DNA from: Kosakonia pseudosacchari
GTDB taxonomy: Bacteria; Pseudomonadota; Gammaproteobacteria; Enterobacterales; Enterobacteriaceae
DNA length: 64,000 bases
Assembly (NCBI RefSeq): GCF_900184035.1
Contig: NZ_FXWP01000009.1
Coordinates: 798,553 to 862,552, forward strand
Direction: 5' to 3'
Shown here: in pieces, positions 47,557 to 56,812 of the stretch
How the letters are laid out: each line of letters begins with the position of its first letter
Numbering within the stretch: the stretch's first letter is position 1
The notes under the pieces: model-generated
Database searches by the model: none
What the model saw: the letters and a program-made list of their open reading frames with translations, nothing else
Told to the model about the DNA's origin: nothing
Made by a program: the position numbers and the translations under genes

Positions 47557-47591
47557 TCCGATATTACAGATAGAAGTCTGATATATCAGAC
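47557..47591. promoter_or_regulatory. Paired operator-like palindromes, probable IclR binding region
   Basis: GTCTGATATATCAGAC (47576-47591) is a perfect 16-bp palindrome. A related imperfect copy TCCGATATTACAGA lies at 47557-47570. The matching elements are offset by 20 bp, two helical turns, as for IclR-type dimers binding side by side. They are about 54 bp before the ridA start. Confidence 0.65.
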
Positions 47592-47644
47592 ATCATTCAA
47601 GCGGTATCAACAGGTATTCTCAGAACCAAAAGGAGCAGCGTTGC

Positions 47645-48037
47645 ATGACGATTAAGCGTTATGGCATTGAAGGCGGCACCGGTACGGGCGGGCAGAAACT
47701 GCCGTTCGCACGGGCCGTTGAGGCCGATGGCTGGCTATATATCTCGGGTCAGACACCGATGCGCGAGGGCGAAGTGGTGGAAGGTGGCATCATCGAACAG
47801 ACGCAACTGGCGTTCGATAACTGCCTCACCATCATGCGCGAAGCAGGTTATCGTGTAGAGGATGTCGTGCACGTCACGGCGGTATTAACCGACGCGCGCT
47901 ATTTCAGTTCATTTAATAAAGTATTCAGTGAGATATTTCATGATAATCCGCCAGCGCGAATTTGTAGCGTGCAGGATTTAGTGGTCGACTGCAAAGTGGA
48001 AGTAGACATGAAATGTTTTCGTGCCGACCGTAAATAA
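47645..48037 (+). CDS. RidA-family enamine/imine deaminase
   Basis: A 130-residue Rid/YjgF protein. Arg105 in NPPARICSVQ aligns with the catalytic Arg105 of RidA, and the C-terminal VEVDMKCFR motif is intact. RidA hydrolyses 2-aminoacrylate and similar enamines made by PLP dehydratases to keto acids plus ammonia. AAAGGAG precedes the ATG. First gene of the ABC-deaminase operon, consistent with detoxifying its product. Confidence 0.94.
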   Translation: MTIKRYGIEGGTGTGGQKLPFARAVEADGWLYISGQTPMREGEVVEGGIIEQTQLAFDNCLTIMREAGYRVEDVVHVTAVLTDARYFSSFNKVFSEIFHDNPPARICSVQDLVVDCKVEVDMKCFRADRK

Positions 48038-48237
48038 TTAAAACCGTTAAAACAGGCTGCGCGTTTTTATTTTTTTCTTCGCCGACACCAGGGCCGCCTG
48101 TTATTAATTAATGCTTTTGTTTTTCACCAGAATATCCCGAAATAATCAGCGCCGCCGCTGCGCGGGCGATCGCCTGACTTATCGCGGGTGACACGGTATT
48201 ACGCCGTCTCGTCAAACATTAAAAGAGAGCATAAAAA

Positions 48238-49077
48238 ATGAATGCAACGACATCGCTGAAATTAAGTGCCACAGCACTGGCCAGCGCGCTGGTATTGCTG
48301 GCTGTCGCGGGCTGTACGCCAACCGAAGAGAAAAAAGAGGCGGGTGCGGCGCCGCAGTCTGCACTGCAAAGCGTCCTGCAGCGCGGCACCCTGCGCGTGG
48401 GTGACTGCCTGAGCTTTGCCCCGTTTGGTTTTTACGATAAAGAGGGCAATCCGGATGGGTATGACGTCGATCTGGCCAAAGCGCTGGCGAAAGAGATGGG
48501 CGTCAAACTGGAGATGGTCAACACCACCAGCGCCAACCGCATTCCTAACCTGCAAACCAATAAAGTCGACGTGGTGTTCTGTAACTTCACCCGTAATCTG
48601 GAGCGCGCCAAAGAGATCGGTTTCACCAACCCGTATGTCGTGGCGAGTGAAGCCATGCTGGTGCGCAAAAACAGCGGCATCCAGTCCGCACATGATATGG
48701 CCGGAAAAACCATCGCCACGGTGAAAGGGTCCACCAACGGCGACGAAGTGCGCAATCTCGGCATCGACGTAAAAATTCAGGAGTACGACTCATCCCAGGC
48801 GGCGATTCTGGCGGTGAAACAGGGACAAGCTGATGCGATGATCGAAGATAACAACTTCCTCGCCTATCAGGCCAAACTCGATCCGTCGCTGACCGTGACC
48901 AACGAAGCGCTGGTGCCGCTGGAGTACAACGCCTTCGGCGTGAAACAGGGCGATAAGGTGTGGACCAACTATCTGAACGAATTCCTGTTTGAAATCAACG
49001 CCTCCGGCCAGAACGCGCAGCTGTATGAGAAATGGTTCGGCAGTAAACCGCGCTACCCGCTGAATCCGCAATACTGA
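48238..49077 (+). CDS. ABC transporter amino-acid-binding lipoprotein (SBP family 3)
   Basis: A 279-residue solute-binding protein. Lipobox VAGC with Cys26, then an SBP_bac_3 domain: LRVGDCLSFAPFGFYDKEGNPDGYDVDLAKALAKEMG (cited by parts), NLQTNKVDVVFCNFTRN and ADAMIEDNNF. It probably binds an amino acid; in this operon a D-amino acid such as D-serine is inferred from the distal deaminase. Related to the E. coli GlnH/HisJ superfamily. Confidence 0.92.
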   Translation: MNATTSLKLSATALASALVLLAVAGCTPTEEKKEAGAAPQSALQSVLQRGTLRVGDCLSFAPFGFYDKEGNPDGYDVDLAKALAKEMGVKLEMVNTTSANRIPNLQTNKVDVVFCNFTRNLERAKEIGFTNPYVVASEAMLVRKNSGIQSAHDMAGKTIATVKGSTNGDEVRNLGIDVKIQEYDSSQAAILAVKQGQADAMIEDNNFLAYQAKLDPSLTVTNEALVPLEYNAFGVKQGDKVWTNYLNEFLFEINASGQNAQLYEKWFGSKPRYPLNPQY

Positions 49078-49130
49078 TTGTTCGCCCGCGGTGCAGCAGC
49101 TGATGCTGCACCGCCTGAAGGAGTCACACC

Positions 49131-49868
49131 ATGAGTTATCAATGGCTAACCCTGTGGCGCTACGCCGACACTTTTCTGGAGGCCGCCTGGCTCACGCTCC
49201 AGGTCACGCTGCTGGCGTTTGCACTGGCAGTGGCACTTGGATTACTTGCTGCGCTGGCAAAATCCTCGCCGCTGGCACCGGTACGCTGGCTCAGCCACTG
49301 CTACGTCGAGTTCATCCGCAATACCCCGGTGCTGTTGCAAATCTTCATTATCTTTTTTGGCCTGCCGTCGTTGGGTATCACTATGAGCGCCTTTAGTGCA
49401 GGCGTGCTGGCGCTGGGGATTAACGTGGGGGCTTATCTGTCGGAAACCTTCCGCGCCGGTATCCAGTCGGTCGCAAAAGGCCAGCTGGAAGCGGCGTATA
49501 TCCTCGGGATCCCGCGCCGGCAAATCTTCCTGAGCGTCGTGCTGCCGCAGGCCGCACGCGCGGTGTGGCCTGCCATTATCAATAACCTGATTCAGCTACT
49601 GCTCGGCACCTCGCTGCTCTCCGCCATCGCGCTGCCGGAACTGACCGGCACTGCAACGGTGATCAACGCGCGCACCCTGCTCTACATCCAGACCTTCAGT
49701 ATTGTCGCGCTGGTCTATCTGGTGCTGAGCAACCTGTTCTCCTGGCTTGGCAACCTGGCAGGACGCCGGATGTTCCATCCGCCGCTGGTGACACCGGTAA
49801 AAAAGCCCGGCTGGCGGTGGGCAAAAAAAGGGCTGATTAACCCAGTGAAACGGGAGAATGCGCTATGA
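49131..49868 (+). CDS. Amino-acid ABC transporter permease 1
   Basis: A 245-residue His/Glu/Gln/Arg/opine-type permease with about five spans. The EAA loop reads [29 protein letters not shown], contacting the ATPase. Its last 4 bp overlap the next permease start. Together the two permeases form the heterodimeric channel. Confidence 0.94.
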   Translation: MSYQWLTLWRYADTFLEAAWLTLQVTLLAFALAVALGLLAALAKSSPLAPVRWLSHCYVEFIRNTPVLLQIFIIFFGLPSLGITMSAFSAGVLALGINVGAYLSETFRAGIQSVAKGQLEAAYILGIPRRQIFLSVVLPQAARAVWPAIINNLIQLLLGTSLLSAIALPELTGTATVINARTLLYIQTFSIVALVYLVLSNLFSWLGNLAGRRMFHPPLVTPVKKPGWRWAKKGLINPVKRENAL

Positions 49869-50509
49869 GCGAACTTATCATCAACTCGCTGCCAATGCTG
49901 CTGAAAGGCCTGGTCATCACCTTACTGCTCTCCATCGCCGCTATCGTTGGCAGCACCCTGCTCGGTTTACTGGCAGCGGTGTTACGCACCAGCCGTTTGC
50001 CGGTCGCAAAACAGATCGCCGTGTTCTACACCGAACTGTTTCGCGGCACGCCGGTACTGATCACGCTGATGTTTATCTACTTCGGCGTGGCGTATTTTGG
50101 CTATGAAATCAACCTGTTTGCTGCCGGTATTCTCGGCCTGAGCATTTATCAGGGCGCTTACATTGCCGAAGTATTCCGCGCCGGGATTGAAGCGGTGCCG
50201 AAAGGCCAGTGGGAAGTGTCGTGGATCCTCGGTCTGTCAAAACGGCAGACGTTTCTTAGCGTGGTCCTGCCGCAGACGCGCGGCATCGTGCTGCCGCCGC
50301 TGGTGGGTCAGTATCTTTCGCTGATTAAAGATACCTCGATTGTCAGCATGATCGGCATGTCGGAATTGATGCACCAGGGCCAGGCTATTGTCGATCGCAT
50401 CGGTCAGCCAGTGGTGATTTACGGCCTGGTCGCCCTGCTCTACTTCGTTGTCTGCTTTCCGCTTTCCCGTTGGGTTCAACATCATCAAACCAGGAGCCAG
50501 TTATCATGA
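49865..50509 (+). CDS. Amino-acid ABC transporter permease 2
   Basis: A 214-residue permease of the same family, with [16 protein letters not shown] in TM3 and the EAA loop [19 protein letters not shown]. It overlaps the first permease (ATGA) and the ATPase start (ATGA), so the three are translationally coupled. Confidence 0.94.
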   Translation: MSELIINSLPMLLKGLVITLLLSIAAIVGSTLLGLLAAVLRTSRLPVAKQIAVFYTELFRGTPVLITLMFIYFGVAYFGYEINLFAAGILGLSIYQGAYIAEVFRAGIEAVPKGQWEVSWILGLSKRQTFLSVVLPQTRGIVLPPLVGQYLSLIKDTSIVSMIGMSELMHQGQAIVDRIGQPVVIYGLVALLYFVVCFPLSRWVQHHQTRSQLS

Positions 50510-51243
50510 GCAAATCCGCCATTACGCTAAGCCGGATCACCAAATCCTTTGGCTCAACCCAGGTACTGAAAGAGATAAGCCTTGATGTGTCGCCCGGCGA
50601 AGTGCTGGTGCTGATTGGCGCATCCGGTTCCGGCAAAAGTACCGTGTTACGCATCATGAGTGGGCTGGAAACCGCTGATGGCGGCGAAATCTGGGTGAAT
50701 GAAGTACCGCTGCACGACCGCAAACGCAGCAGCGAAATCTGCGGCCACGTTGGCATGGTCTTTCAGCAGTTCAATCTGTTTCCCCATAAAACCGCGCTCG
50801 GTAACGTGACGCTGGCGTTGATTAAAGCGCAGAAACTCTCCACGGCCGAAGCCAATGAACGCGGTATGGCAGCCCTGACCCGTGTCGGGCTGGCCGAGCG
50901 CGCACATCACTATCCGGCCCAGCTTTCCGGCGGTCAGCAGCAGCGTGTGGCGATTGCCCGCGCGCTGGCAGTGGAGCCGAAAATTATGTTTTTTGATGAA
51001 GCGACTTCCGCACTCGATCCCGAACTGGTTGGTGAAGTGATGGAGGTCATGCGCAGCCTGGCGCGTGAAGGGATGACCATGGTGGTGGTCACCCACGAAA
51101 TGGGGTTTGCGCGTAAAACCGCTGACCGCGTGGTGTTTATGGATCAGGGCGTGATCGCCGAGCAGGGTTCGCCGGAGCAGATTTTCGTCAACCCGCAGAA
51201 TCCGCGCACCCAGCAGTTCTTATCACGCGTGCTTGAGCACTAA
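50506..51243 (+). CDS. Amino-acid ABC transporter ATP-binding protein
   Basis: A 245-residue ATPase with Walker [11 protein letters not shown]-loop [11 protein letters not shown], signature LSGGQQQR, Walker [15 protein letters not shown] and H-loop VTHEM, all canonical for the GlnQ/HisP type. CAGGAG precedes the ATG at 50506. It energises the permeases encoded just upstream. Confidence 0.95.
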   Translation: MSKSAITLSRITKSFGSTQVLKEISLDVSPGEVLVLIGASGSGKSTVLRIMSGLETADGGEIWVNEVPLHDRKRSSEICGHVGMVFQQFNLFPHKTALGNVTLALIKAQKLSTAEANERGMAALTRVGLAERAHHYPAQLSGGQQQRVAIARALAVEPKIMFFDEATSALDPELVGEVMEVMRSLAREGMTMVVVTHEMGFARKTADRVVFMDQGVIAEQGSPEQIFVNPQNPRTQQFLSRVLEH

Positions 51244-51251
51244 CAGGAGGC

Positions 51252-52526
51252 ATGATGTCGATTCACTTTCCCTTGCAGGCAAACGGCGCGCTGGATGCAC
51301 TGCAACCTGTGCCGCGTTTTAAATCGGTCGCCGGGTCCGGCAATCAGCCGCTGGCTAACGGTGTCCAGGTCTTTAACAGCCCGGATGTGTTTTCCCCCCT
51401 GATGCTGATGAAGCAGTCAGCCCTGGAGAATAACCTGCGTCAACTGGCAGCGTTTTGTCGTGAGCAAGGCGTCATGCTGGCGGCACACGGCAAGACGTCC
51501 ATGTCGCCGGCGATCCTGCGCCGCGCCGTCGCTGAAGGCGGTGCCTGGGGATTGAGTGCCGCCACTCCCGCGCAGGTTCGCGCCTTGCGCCAGTTCGGCA
51601 TTCGTAACGTCTTTCTCGCCAATGAACTGGTCGATCCCGCTGGCATTCGCTGGATAGGCGAATGGCAAAAACAGCATCCCGAGCATAGTTTCCTGTGCTA
51701 CGTCGATTCGCTGCACGGCGTTCGTCTGCTGGAGCAACATCTTGGCGACAGCCGCATTTCGGTACTGCTGGAAATGTCGGTCAGCGGTGGGCGTACTGGC
51801 TGCCGCTCATCCGCAGAAGCGCTGGAGATTGCCGCTGCGATTGCCACCAGCCCTGCCCTGCAACTGGTGGGTGTTGCGGGCTATGAAGGCGCGCTCGGTG
51901 CCGGACGTGATGCCGCAGGCGTGCAGCGCGTCAAAGATTACTGCCAGATGCTGATCGCCACGGCGGCACTGCTGGCCGAAAAACAGCTATTTGCCAGCCA
52001 GCATATTATCCTCAGCGCCGGCGGTGGCGCGTGGTTTGACGTGGTATCAGCCTGTTTCACGGCCGCGAATCTGCCCCTGCCTGTAACGCCACTGATTCGA
52101 TCCGGCGCGTACATGGCGCATGACAGCGGACTTTACGCGCGCATTGCGCCTTTTGCCCAGCCTGGTGCGAGGCATCATTTCACCGCCGCGCTGGAGATCT
52201 GGGGACGGGTGTTGTCGCGCCCTGAGCCTGGCCTGGCGTTTGTTGATTTCGGACGCCGTGATGTGCCGTTCGATCAGGATTTGCCCAATCCGCTGTGGGT
52301 GCGCAACATTGATGGCAGCGCCCCGCGTGCAGCGTCGGGCATGCGCATCAGCGAGGTGAACGATCAGCACGCCTATTTGTTACTGCCGCAAGAGGATGGG
52401 TTAAAGCCCGGCGACTGGGTGGGTTGTGGCATTTCGCACCCTTGTACCGCATTCGATAAGTGGCGGTATTTGCCACTGGTAGATGATGATTACTGCGTCA
52501 CAGATTCACTGGAAACTGCATTCTGA
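51252..52526 (+). CDS. DSD1-family PLP-dependent amino-acid deaminase (D-serine dehydratase-like)
   Basis: A 424-residue fold-III PLP enzyme (alanine-racemase-like barrel). The PLP-lysine is Lys81 in AAHGKTSM, and the C-terminal zinc-binding motif SHPC gives His396 and Cys398, the His-x-Cys pair of D-serine dehydratases such as chicken DSD. DSD enzymes make pyruvate and ammonia via 2-aminoacrylate. It starts 8 bp after the ATPase gene and closes the operon. The exact amino-acid substrate is inferred; D-threonine is also possible. Confidence 0.9.
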   Translation: MMSIHFPLQANGALDALQPVPRFKSVAGSGNQPLANGVQVFNSPDVFSPLMLMKQSALENNLRQLAAFCREQGVMLAAHGKTSMSPAILRRAVAEGGAWGLSAATPAQVRALRQFGIRNVFLANELVDPAGIRWIGEWQKQHPEHSFLCYVDSLHGVRLLEQHLGDSRISVLLEMSVSGGRTGCRSSAEALEIAAAIATSPALQLVGVAGYEGALGAGRDAAGVQRVKDYCQMLIATAALLAEKQLFASQHIILSAGGGAWFDVVSACFTAANLPLPVTPLIRSGAYMAHDSGLYARIAPFAQPGARHHFTAALEIWGRVLSRPEPGLAFVDFGRRDVPFDQDLPNPLWVRNIDGSAPRAASGMRISEVNDQHAYLLLPQEDGLKPGDWVGCGISHPCTAFDKWRYLPLVDDDYCVTDSLETAF

Positions 52527-52547
52527 GTGAAATATCTGCTCGTAACG

Positions 52548-52570
52548 GCGCGATGTTTCGCGCGGTTTTA
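52548..52570 (+). terminator. Possible terminator after the deaminase gene
   Basis: GCGCGA-TGTT-TCGCGC forms a 6-bp hairpin 21 bp after the stop, followed by GGTTTTA. The T-tract is short and offset, so confidence is low. Confidence 0.4.
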
Positions 52571-52638
52571 CCATTCATGTTCGCGTGAACCGCGCTCATC
52601 CGTTCTTTAACTGCCATGACAATCTGGCCGGAAAGCGG

Positions 52639-53565
52639 TTATTCCGGCCAGTACGATTCGGCTTTCACTTTTAATAAATGGCGTAAGCGCTGCGCTTCCT
52701 TTTGCGGCGGGCAACCAAAGAACCGGCTAAATTCCCGGCTGAATTGTGTCGGACTGAGGTAACCCACCCTGAAAGCGGCTTCACTGGCCGTGACATTGCG
52801 CTTCACCATTAAAAACCGCGCCTGGTGCAGCCTGATGGAAATCAGATACTGTTTCGGTGTGGTGCCGGTGAAGGCTCTGAAATGGCGATGAAAAGAGGGG
52901 GCGCTCATTCCTGCATCTTTAGCCAGGCTCTCAACGTCAACAGGTTCCATAAACCGGGTATGCATCGTGCGGATAGCGGCAGCAATTTGCCTGAAATGCC
53001 CCTTTCCGGCGAGCGCGGCTCTGATTGCGGCACCCTGTGTATCAATCAGTACACGATAATAAAGTTCTTTCAGAATACCCGGTCCCAGAATTCTGGCTTT
53101 TTCCTCATCGGAAAGCGCCAGCAAAAGGCGGTACACCGTATCAGCCAGTTCTTCTCCCAGCGGGCTGGAAAACATCATTCCTGCCTGCGCATTTCCGCTT
53201 ACCTCGCCTTCACCCATTTCAATCAGTAATTCGGCAATCGTGGCAACATCGAGCGATATCGACATCGCCAGCAGAGGCGCTTGCTGGCTGGCAGTGGTCT
53301 GGCTGGTGAAAGGAAGCGGCGCGGAGACCACCAGATAATGTCCGGGATCGTAGGTAAACGCCTGCCCGCCCAGCAACGCGGTTTTCTTTCCCTGCAGAAC
53401 AATAACAATACAGGGTTCATACAGCACGGGCGTGTGGGGCATCGACTCATTGACCCGCAACAGTTTTATCGCCGTCATGCGGGTGCGCGAATAGCCCTCA
53501 TCAGGCGCAAGCGCCAGCAAAGCCGGGATCATTTTTCGTGTATGGCATGAGGTAAGTTCGGTCAC
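52639..53565 (-). CDS. AraC-family regulator (YqhC-like)
   Basis: A 308-residue regulator with AraC_N-type domain (HTPVLYEPCIVIVLQGKKTALLGG) and C-terminal HTHs (LAKDAGMSAPSFHRHFRAFTG, AAFRVGYLSPTQFSREFSRFFG). It resembles E. coli YqhC, which activates an aldehyde reductase. It is divergent from two SDR genes across 392 bp, the likely targets. Confidence 0.92.
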   Translation of the reverse strand: MTELTSCHTRKMIPALLALAPDEGYSRTRMTAIKLLRVNESMPHTPVLYEPCIVIVLQGKKTALLGGQAFTYDPGHYLVVSAPLPFTSQTTASQQAPLLAMSISLDVATIAELLIEMGEGEVSGNAQAGMMFSSPLGEELADTVYRLLLALSDEEKARILGPGILKELYYRVLIDTQGAAIRAALAGKGHFRQIAAAIRTMHTRFMEPVDVESLAKDAGMSAPSFHRHFRAFTGTTPKQYLISIRLHQARFLMVKRNVTASEAAFRVGYLSPTQFSREFSRFFGCPPQKEAQRLRHLLKVKAESYWPE

Positions 53566-53957
53566 TGCGCCCCCCGGAAATATACAAAAGGATAAACTTT
53601 TTCGCCTTTATCAGGTTATCGAACCAAATTCTGACAGAAAAAGATAATCTTTGTACAGGAACCTTCATTGTTGCATTGCTCTGCTTCTCCTATTCTTTTC
53701 GCGGCAAAAGAAAAGAGGCGAAGTTATTAAATTTCATAGTAATCAACAACCTGGTTTATAGCCGGAACGGAAAGCGTCGCACGGAGACAGTTCGCTGCCG
53801 TCTGTCGCGCCTGGCGTATTTTGCATAGCTCCCCTCTCTTAACCCAGTCAGATTCGGCATACAAGACGCAGCCAGCCAGGTGGCACTCATTAAACAGCGT
53901 AACCAGACGAATATCGGCTACTGAAGGCGATGACGTTACAGCATTTGAGGAATCAAA
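53566..53957. other. Divergent promoter region between araC-type and SDR genes
   Basis: 392 bp with no supported gene; AT-rich around 53580-53760. Confidence 0.4.
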
Positions 53958-54704
53958 ATGGCAGATTTTTTCGGATTAAAAAACAAAGTGGCCATTGTCA
54001 CGGGCGCCGCAGGAGATATTGGCAGGGCCACCGTACATCTTCTTGTCAGTCATGACGCGAAGGTGCTGGCTCTCGATATCAACCCGGCGGTGCATGCCCT
54101 GGCACAGCGCAATCAGGTGGCGACACAGATATGCGATGTCAGCCAGGAACAGCAGGTCATCAGCGCACTCACGCTCGCGCAGGCGGAATTTGGCGGCGTG
54201 GATATTCTCATCAACAATGCGGGCAAGACCCTGAATAAACTCGCAACCGAAACCTCCGTTGCAGAATGGGACAGCATTATGACCATTAATGCCAGAGGGT
54301 ATTTTCTCCTCAGCCGGGAAAGCCTGAAAGTGATGCAGCCCCGCAGGCAGGGAGCGATTGTCAATGTGGCATCCGTGGTGAGCATGGTGGGCATCAAAGC
54401 CACGTCCGCCTACTCAGCCTCTAAAGGCGCAATAGCGCAACTGACGAAAGTGCTGGCGCTGGAAGCGGCTGAATATGACATCCGGGTCAATGCCGTTGCC
54501 CCCGGCGTCGTCGAAACCAATATTCTTTCCGGCATCGTGGAAGACAGCCGGGCGACGCTTGCCAGCTACGGCCACGCGCATCCACTCGGGCGGGTGGCTC
54601 AGCCGGAAGAAATCGCGCAAGCCATTATCTGGCTTGCCTCACCTAAAGCCAGCTTCGTGACAGGAACGGTATTAATGGCTGATGGCGGTTATACCGCACA
54701 GTAA
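53958..54704 (+). CDS. SDR-family oxidoreductase
   Basis: A 248-residue classical SDR with TGAAGDIG, NNAG, ASV and YSASK, ending GTVLMADGGYTAQ. A catalytic tetrad appears complete. The acidic residue after the second strand (ALDIN) suggests NAD preference. It is the first gene of a two-SDR unit; the next starts 13 bp after the stop. Confidence 0.92.
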   Translation: MADFFGLKNKVAIVTGAAGDIGRATVHLLVSHDAKVLALDINPAVHALAQRNQVATQICDVSQEQQVISALTLAQAEFGGVDILINNAGKTLNKLATETSVAEWDSIMTINARGYFLLSRESLKVMQPRRQGAIVNVASVVSMVGIKATSAYSASKGAIAQLTKVLALEAAEYDIRVNAVAPGVVETNILSGIVEDSRATLASYGHAHPLGRVAQPEEIAQAIIWLASPKASFVTGTVLMADGGYTAQ

Positions 54705-54717
54705 CAAGGAGCCAATG

Positions 54718-55431
54718 ATGAAAACGCAAAGCATTTTAGTTGTCGGAGCCGAGAAAGGGCTGGGCTATGGACTGACACAAGCGTATCTGGAGCGGGGCTG
54801 GGACGTTTTCGCCACCCACTTACCGGATGCCGGGATCTCCGCCCTGCTCGCCCTGGGAGAGCGGCACCCCGGCAAGCTGATGACCGGCGCTATTGATGTC
54901 ACCAATAGCGCCCACATCGGGCCACTTGTCGGCAGGCTCAATGGGCGGCAGTTTGACGTTATTTTTATGGTGGCCGGTATTTACGGCCCCTTGCATCAGT
55001 CTGTGTTGCAGGCATCTGACGCGGAACTCCAGCAAATCATGATGACCAATGCGTTTGGCCCTGCCCGCCTGGCCCGGCACCTCCTGCCGATGCTTAAGCC
55101 TGCGGGAAGCCTGGTTTTCATGTCGTCGCATCGGGGGAGTATCGCCAGCAATACCGAACCGGGGATCGGCCTTGAGCTGTACCGGGCCAGTAAAGCGGCG
55201 CTGAATATGCTGGCGCGTTGTATTTATATGGATATCAGCCAGGGAGCACAGACAGTGCTGTCAATGCATCCTGGCTGGGTGGCGACAGCAATGGGCACGC
55301 TGGATGGTACCGTGGATGCAGAGATTGATGTAAAAACCAGCGTCAACGGCATGATCGGTGTGATTGAGCAGCACCGCAACGCCGCAAGCCATCTCTTCCT
55401 CGATTACGAGAACAACAGCTGGCCCTGGTGA
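54718..55431 (+). CDS. SDR-family oxidoreductase (CsgA/SniffER-like group)
   Basis: A 237-residue SDR with glycine motif GAEKGLGYG, Ser in FMSSHRG and active site YRASK. The compact length and KGLG motif resemble the sniffer/C-factor group. AAGGAGCCA precedes an ATGATG; I use the second ATG for spacing, the first is three bases upstream. Cotranscribed with the preceding SDR. Confidence 0.9.
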   Translation: MKTQSILVVGAEKGLGYGLTQAYLERGWDVFATHLPDAGISALLALGERHPGKLMTGAIDVTNSAHIGPLVGRLNGRQFDVIFMVAGIYGPLHQSVLQASDAELQQIMMTNAFGPARLARHLLPMLKPAGSLVFMSSHRGSIASNTEPGIGLELYRASKAALNMLARCIYMDISQGAQTVLSMHPGWVATAMGTLDGTVDAEIDVKTSVNGMIGVIEQHRNAASHLFLDYENNSWPW

Positions 55432-55529
55432 TAAGCCCTTCTTTTAGCGGGTTAATCCCGGCCCCGGGAGTACACGCCCGGGGTTAGCCTGTCGGCGTTA
55501 TTCAGAGGATCAGGTGCATTGCTCATTGC

Positions 55530-55931
55530 TCAGGCCTCAACCTGACTTGCGCATTTATTTTCCTCCGCATGCGTTCGATCGTATTCAGCCTGCGCTGCTG
55601 CCACGGCCGGACCAAACTCCTTCGCCCAATTCGCCAGCGCAACAAAAGGCTGCTGTAGCGACTGCGCCAGCGGCGTAATGGTGTATTCCACACTCACCGG
55701 ATATGTCGACAGAACCTGGCGATGGACTAAACCGTTTCGCTCCAGCCGTTTGAGTGCATCGGCCAGCGCCTTATGGGTGATCCCGTCCAGGCGTCGGCGA
55801 AGCTCATTGAACCGGCAAGGTTCAGTACACAGCACCGTCAGAATTAATATCGACCATTTATTGGTGATATGTTCTAACACCAGGCGAGTACTTCTCTGAT
55901 CTATCAGGCAGTTATCATGATTTTCTTGCAT
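55530..55931 (-). CDS. HxlR-family transcriptional regulator
   Basis: A 133-residue winged-HTH regulator: KWSILILTVLCTEPCRFNELRRRLDGITHKALADALKRLERNGLV (cited by ends) and YTITPLAQSL are HxlR signatures. HxlR proteins often sense quinones or electrophiles through a cysteine; Cys residues occur near position 8 and in the HTH region. A dyad CACTT-N16-AAGTG at 55943-55968 lies in the 99 bp gap to the divergent SDR gene. Confidence 0.91.
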   Translation of the reverse strand: MQENHDNCLIDQRSTRLVLEHITNKWSILILTVLCTEPCRFNELRRRLDGITHKALADALKRLERNGLVHRQVLSTYPVSVEYTITPLAQSLQQPFVALANWAKEFGPAVAAAQAEYDRTHAEENKCASQVEA

Positions 55932-56030
55932 AGCGATATCGTCACTTATATTTGGTATAGCAAAAGTGCGTAATTGATATTAAGTATAGAATTTATATCA
56001 TCTGGTTTCGACCTAAATCGGAGAAATCAG

Positions 56031-56762
56031 ATGGGCAGAATAGAGAAAAAAGTCGCTGTGGTACTGGGTGGTGCGAAAGGTATTGGGCTGGCGATCAGTC
56101 AGCGTTTAGCCGCCGAGGGAGCCGTCACCTGGTTCACTTCACGACGCGAAGAAGATCTACAAACCGCCAGAAGCAAAATATCAGGCACTGCTATAGCGCT
56201 GCAGGCTGATGTCAGTCAGAAGAACGAACTGAGCCGCATCATGCAGACCGTTGCCGAAAAATCAGCACAGATAGATATCCTGATAATCAATGCTGGCATG
56301 TCGGAATACGCCCCGCTTGAAGAGGTCAGTGAGCAGCATTTTGACCAGACGTTTGGTCTCAATGTTCGCTCCCCCGTCTTTGCCCTGCAGGCAGCATTGC
56401 CTTTGCTGAAACCCGGCAGCAGTGTCGTTCTCATCGGTTCTATTGCTGATGTTCTCGGCACACATGGCTATGGCGTCTACTCGGCCAGTAAAGCCGCACT
56501 GCGCTCTTTTGCCCGCACCTGGACACGAGAACTCGCCGCGCGCGGTATCCGTGTCAACGTTGTTGCGCCGGGTCCTGTCGACACGGAAATGATGGCCGCA
56601 ACGTCTGAGGAAGTGCGTAAAGGCTTAACCAGCGCAATACCACTTGGCAGAATGGGCCAACCTGAAGAAGTTGCAAACGCTGCATTTTTCCTCGCCAGTG
56701 ACGAGAGTCGCTATATTGCGGGTGCAGAGATTTGCGTTGATGGTGGCATGACCCAGGTTTAA
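56031..56762 (+). CDS. SDR-family oxidoreductase
   Basis: A 243-residue SDR with GGAKGIG, INAG in place of NNAG, IGSIAD and active site YSASK; C-terminus AGAEICVDGGMTQV. CGGAG lies eight bases before the ATG at 56031. It is divergent from an HxlR regulator, a frequent pairing with quinone- or aldehyde-responsive reductases. A 9-bp hairpin without a T-run follows at 56775-56794. Confidence 0.92.
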   Translation: MGRIEKKVAVVLGGAKGIGLAISQRLAAEGAVTWFTSRREEDLQTARSKISGTAIALQADVSQKNELSRIMQTVAEKSAQIDILIINAGMSEYAPLEEVSEQHFDQTFGLNVRSPVFALQAALPLLKPGSSVVLIGSIADVLGTHGYGVYSASKAALRSFARTWTRELAARGIRVNVVAPGPVDTEMMAATSEEVRKGLTSAIPLGRMGQPEEVANAAFFLASDESRYIAGAEICVDGGMTQV

Positions 56763-56812
56763 GCGTGCACACGACGGCCATCCGAGGATGGCCGCTCAGA
56801 GTAGCGGCAATA

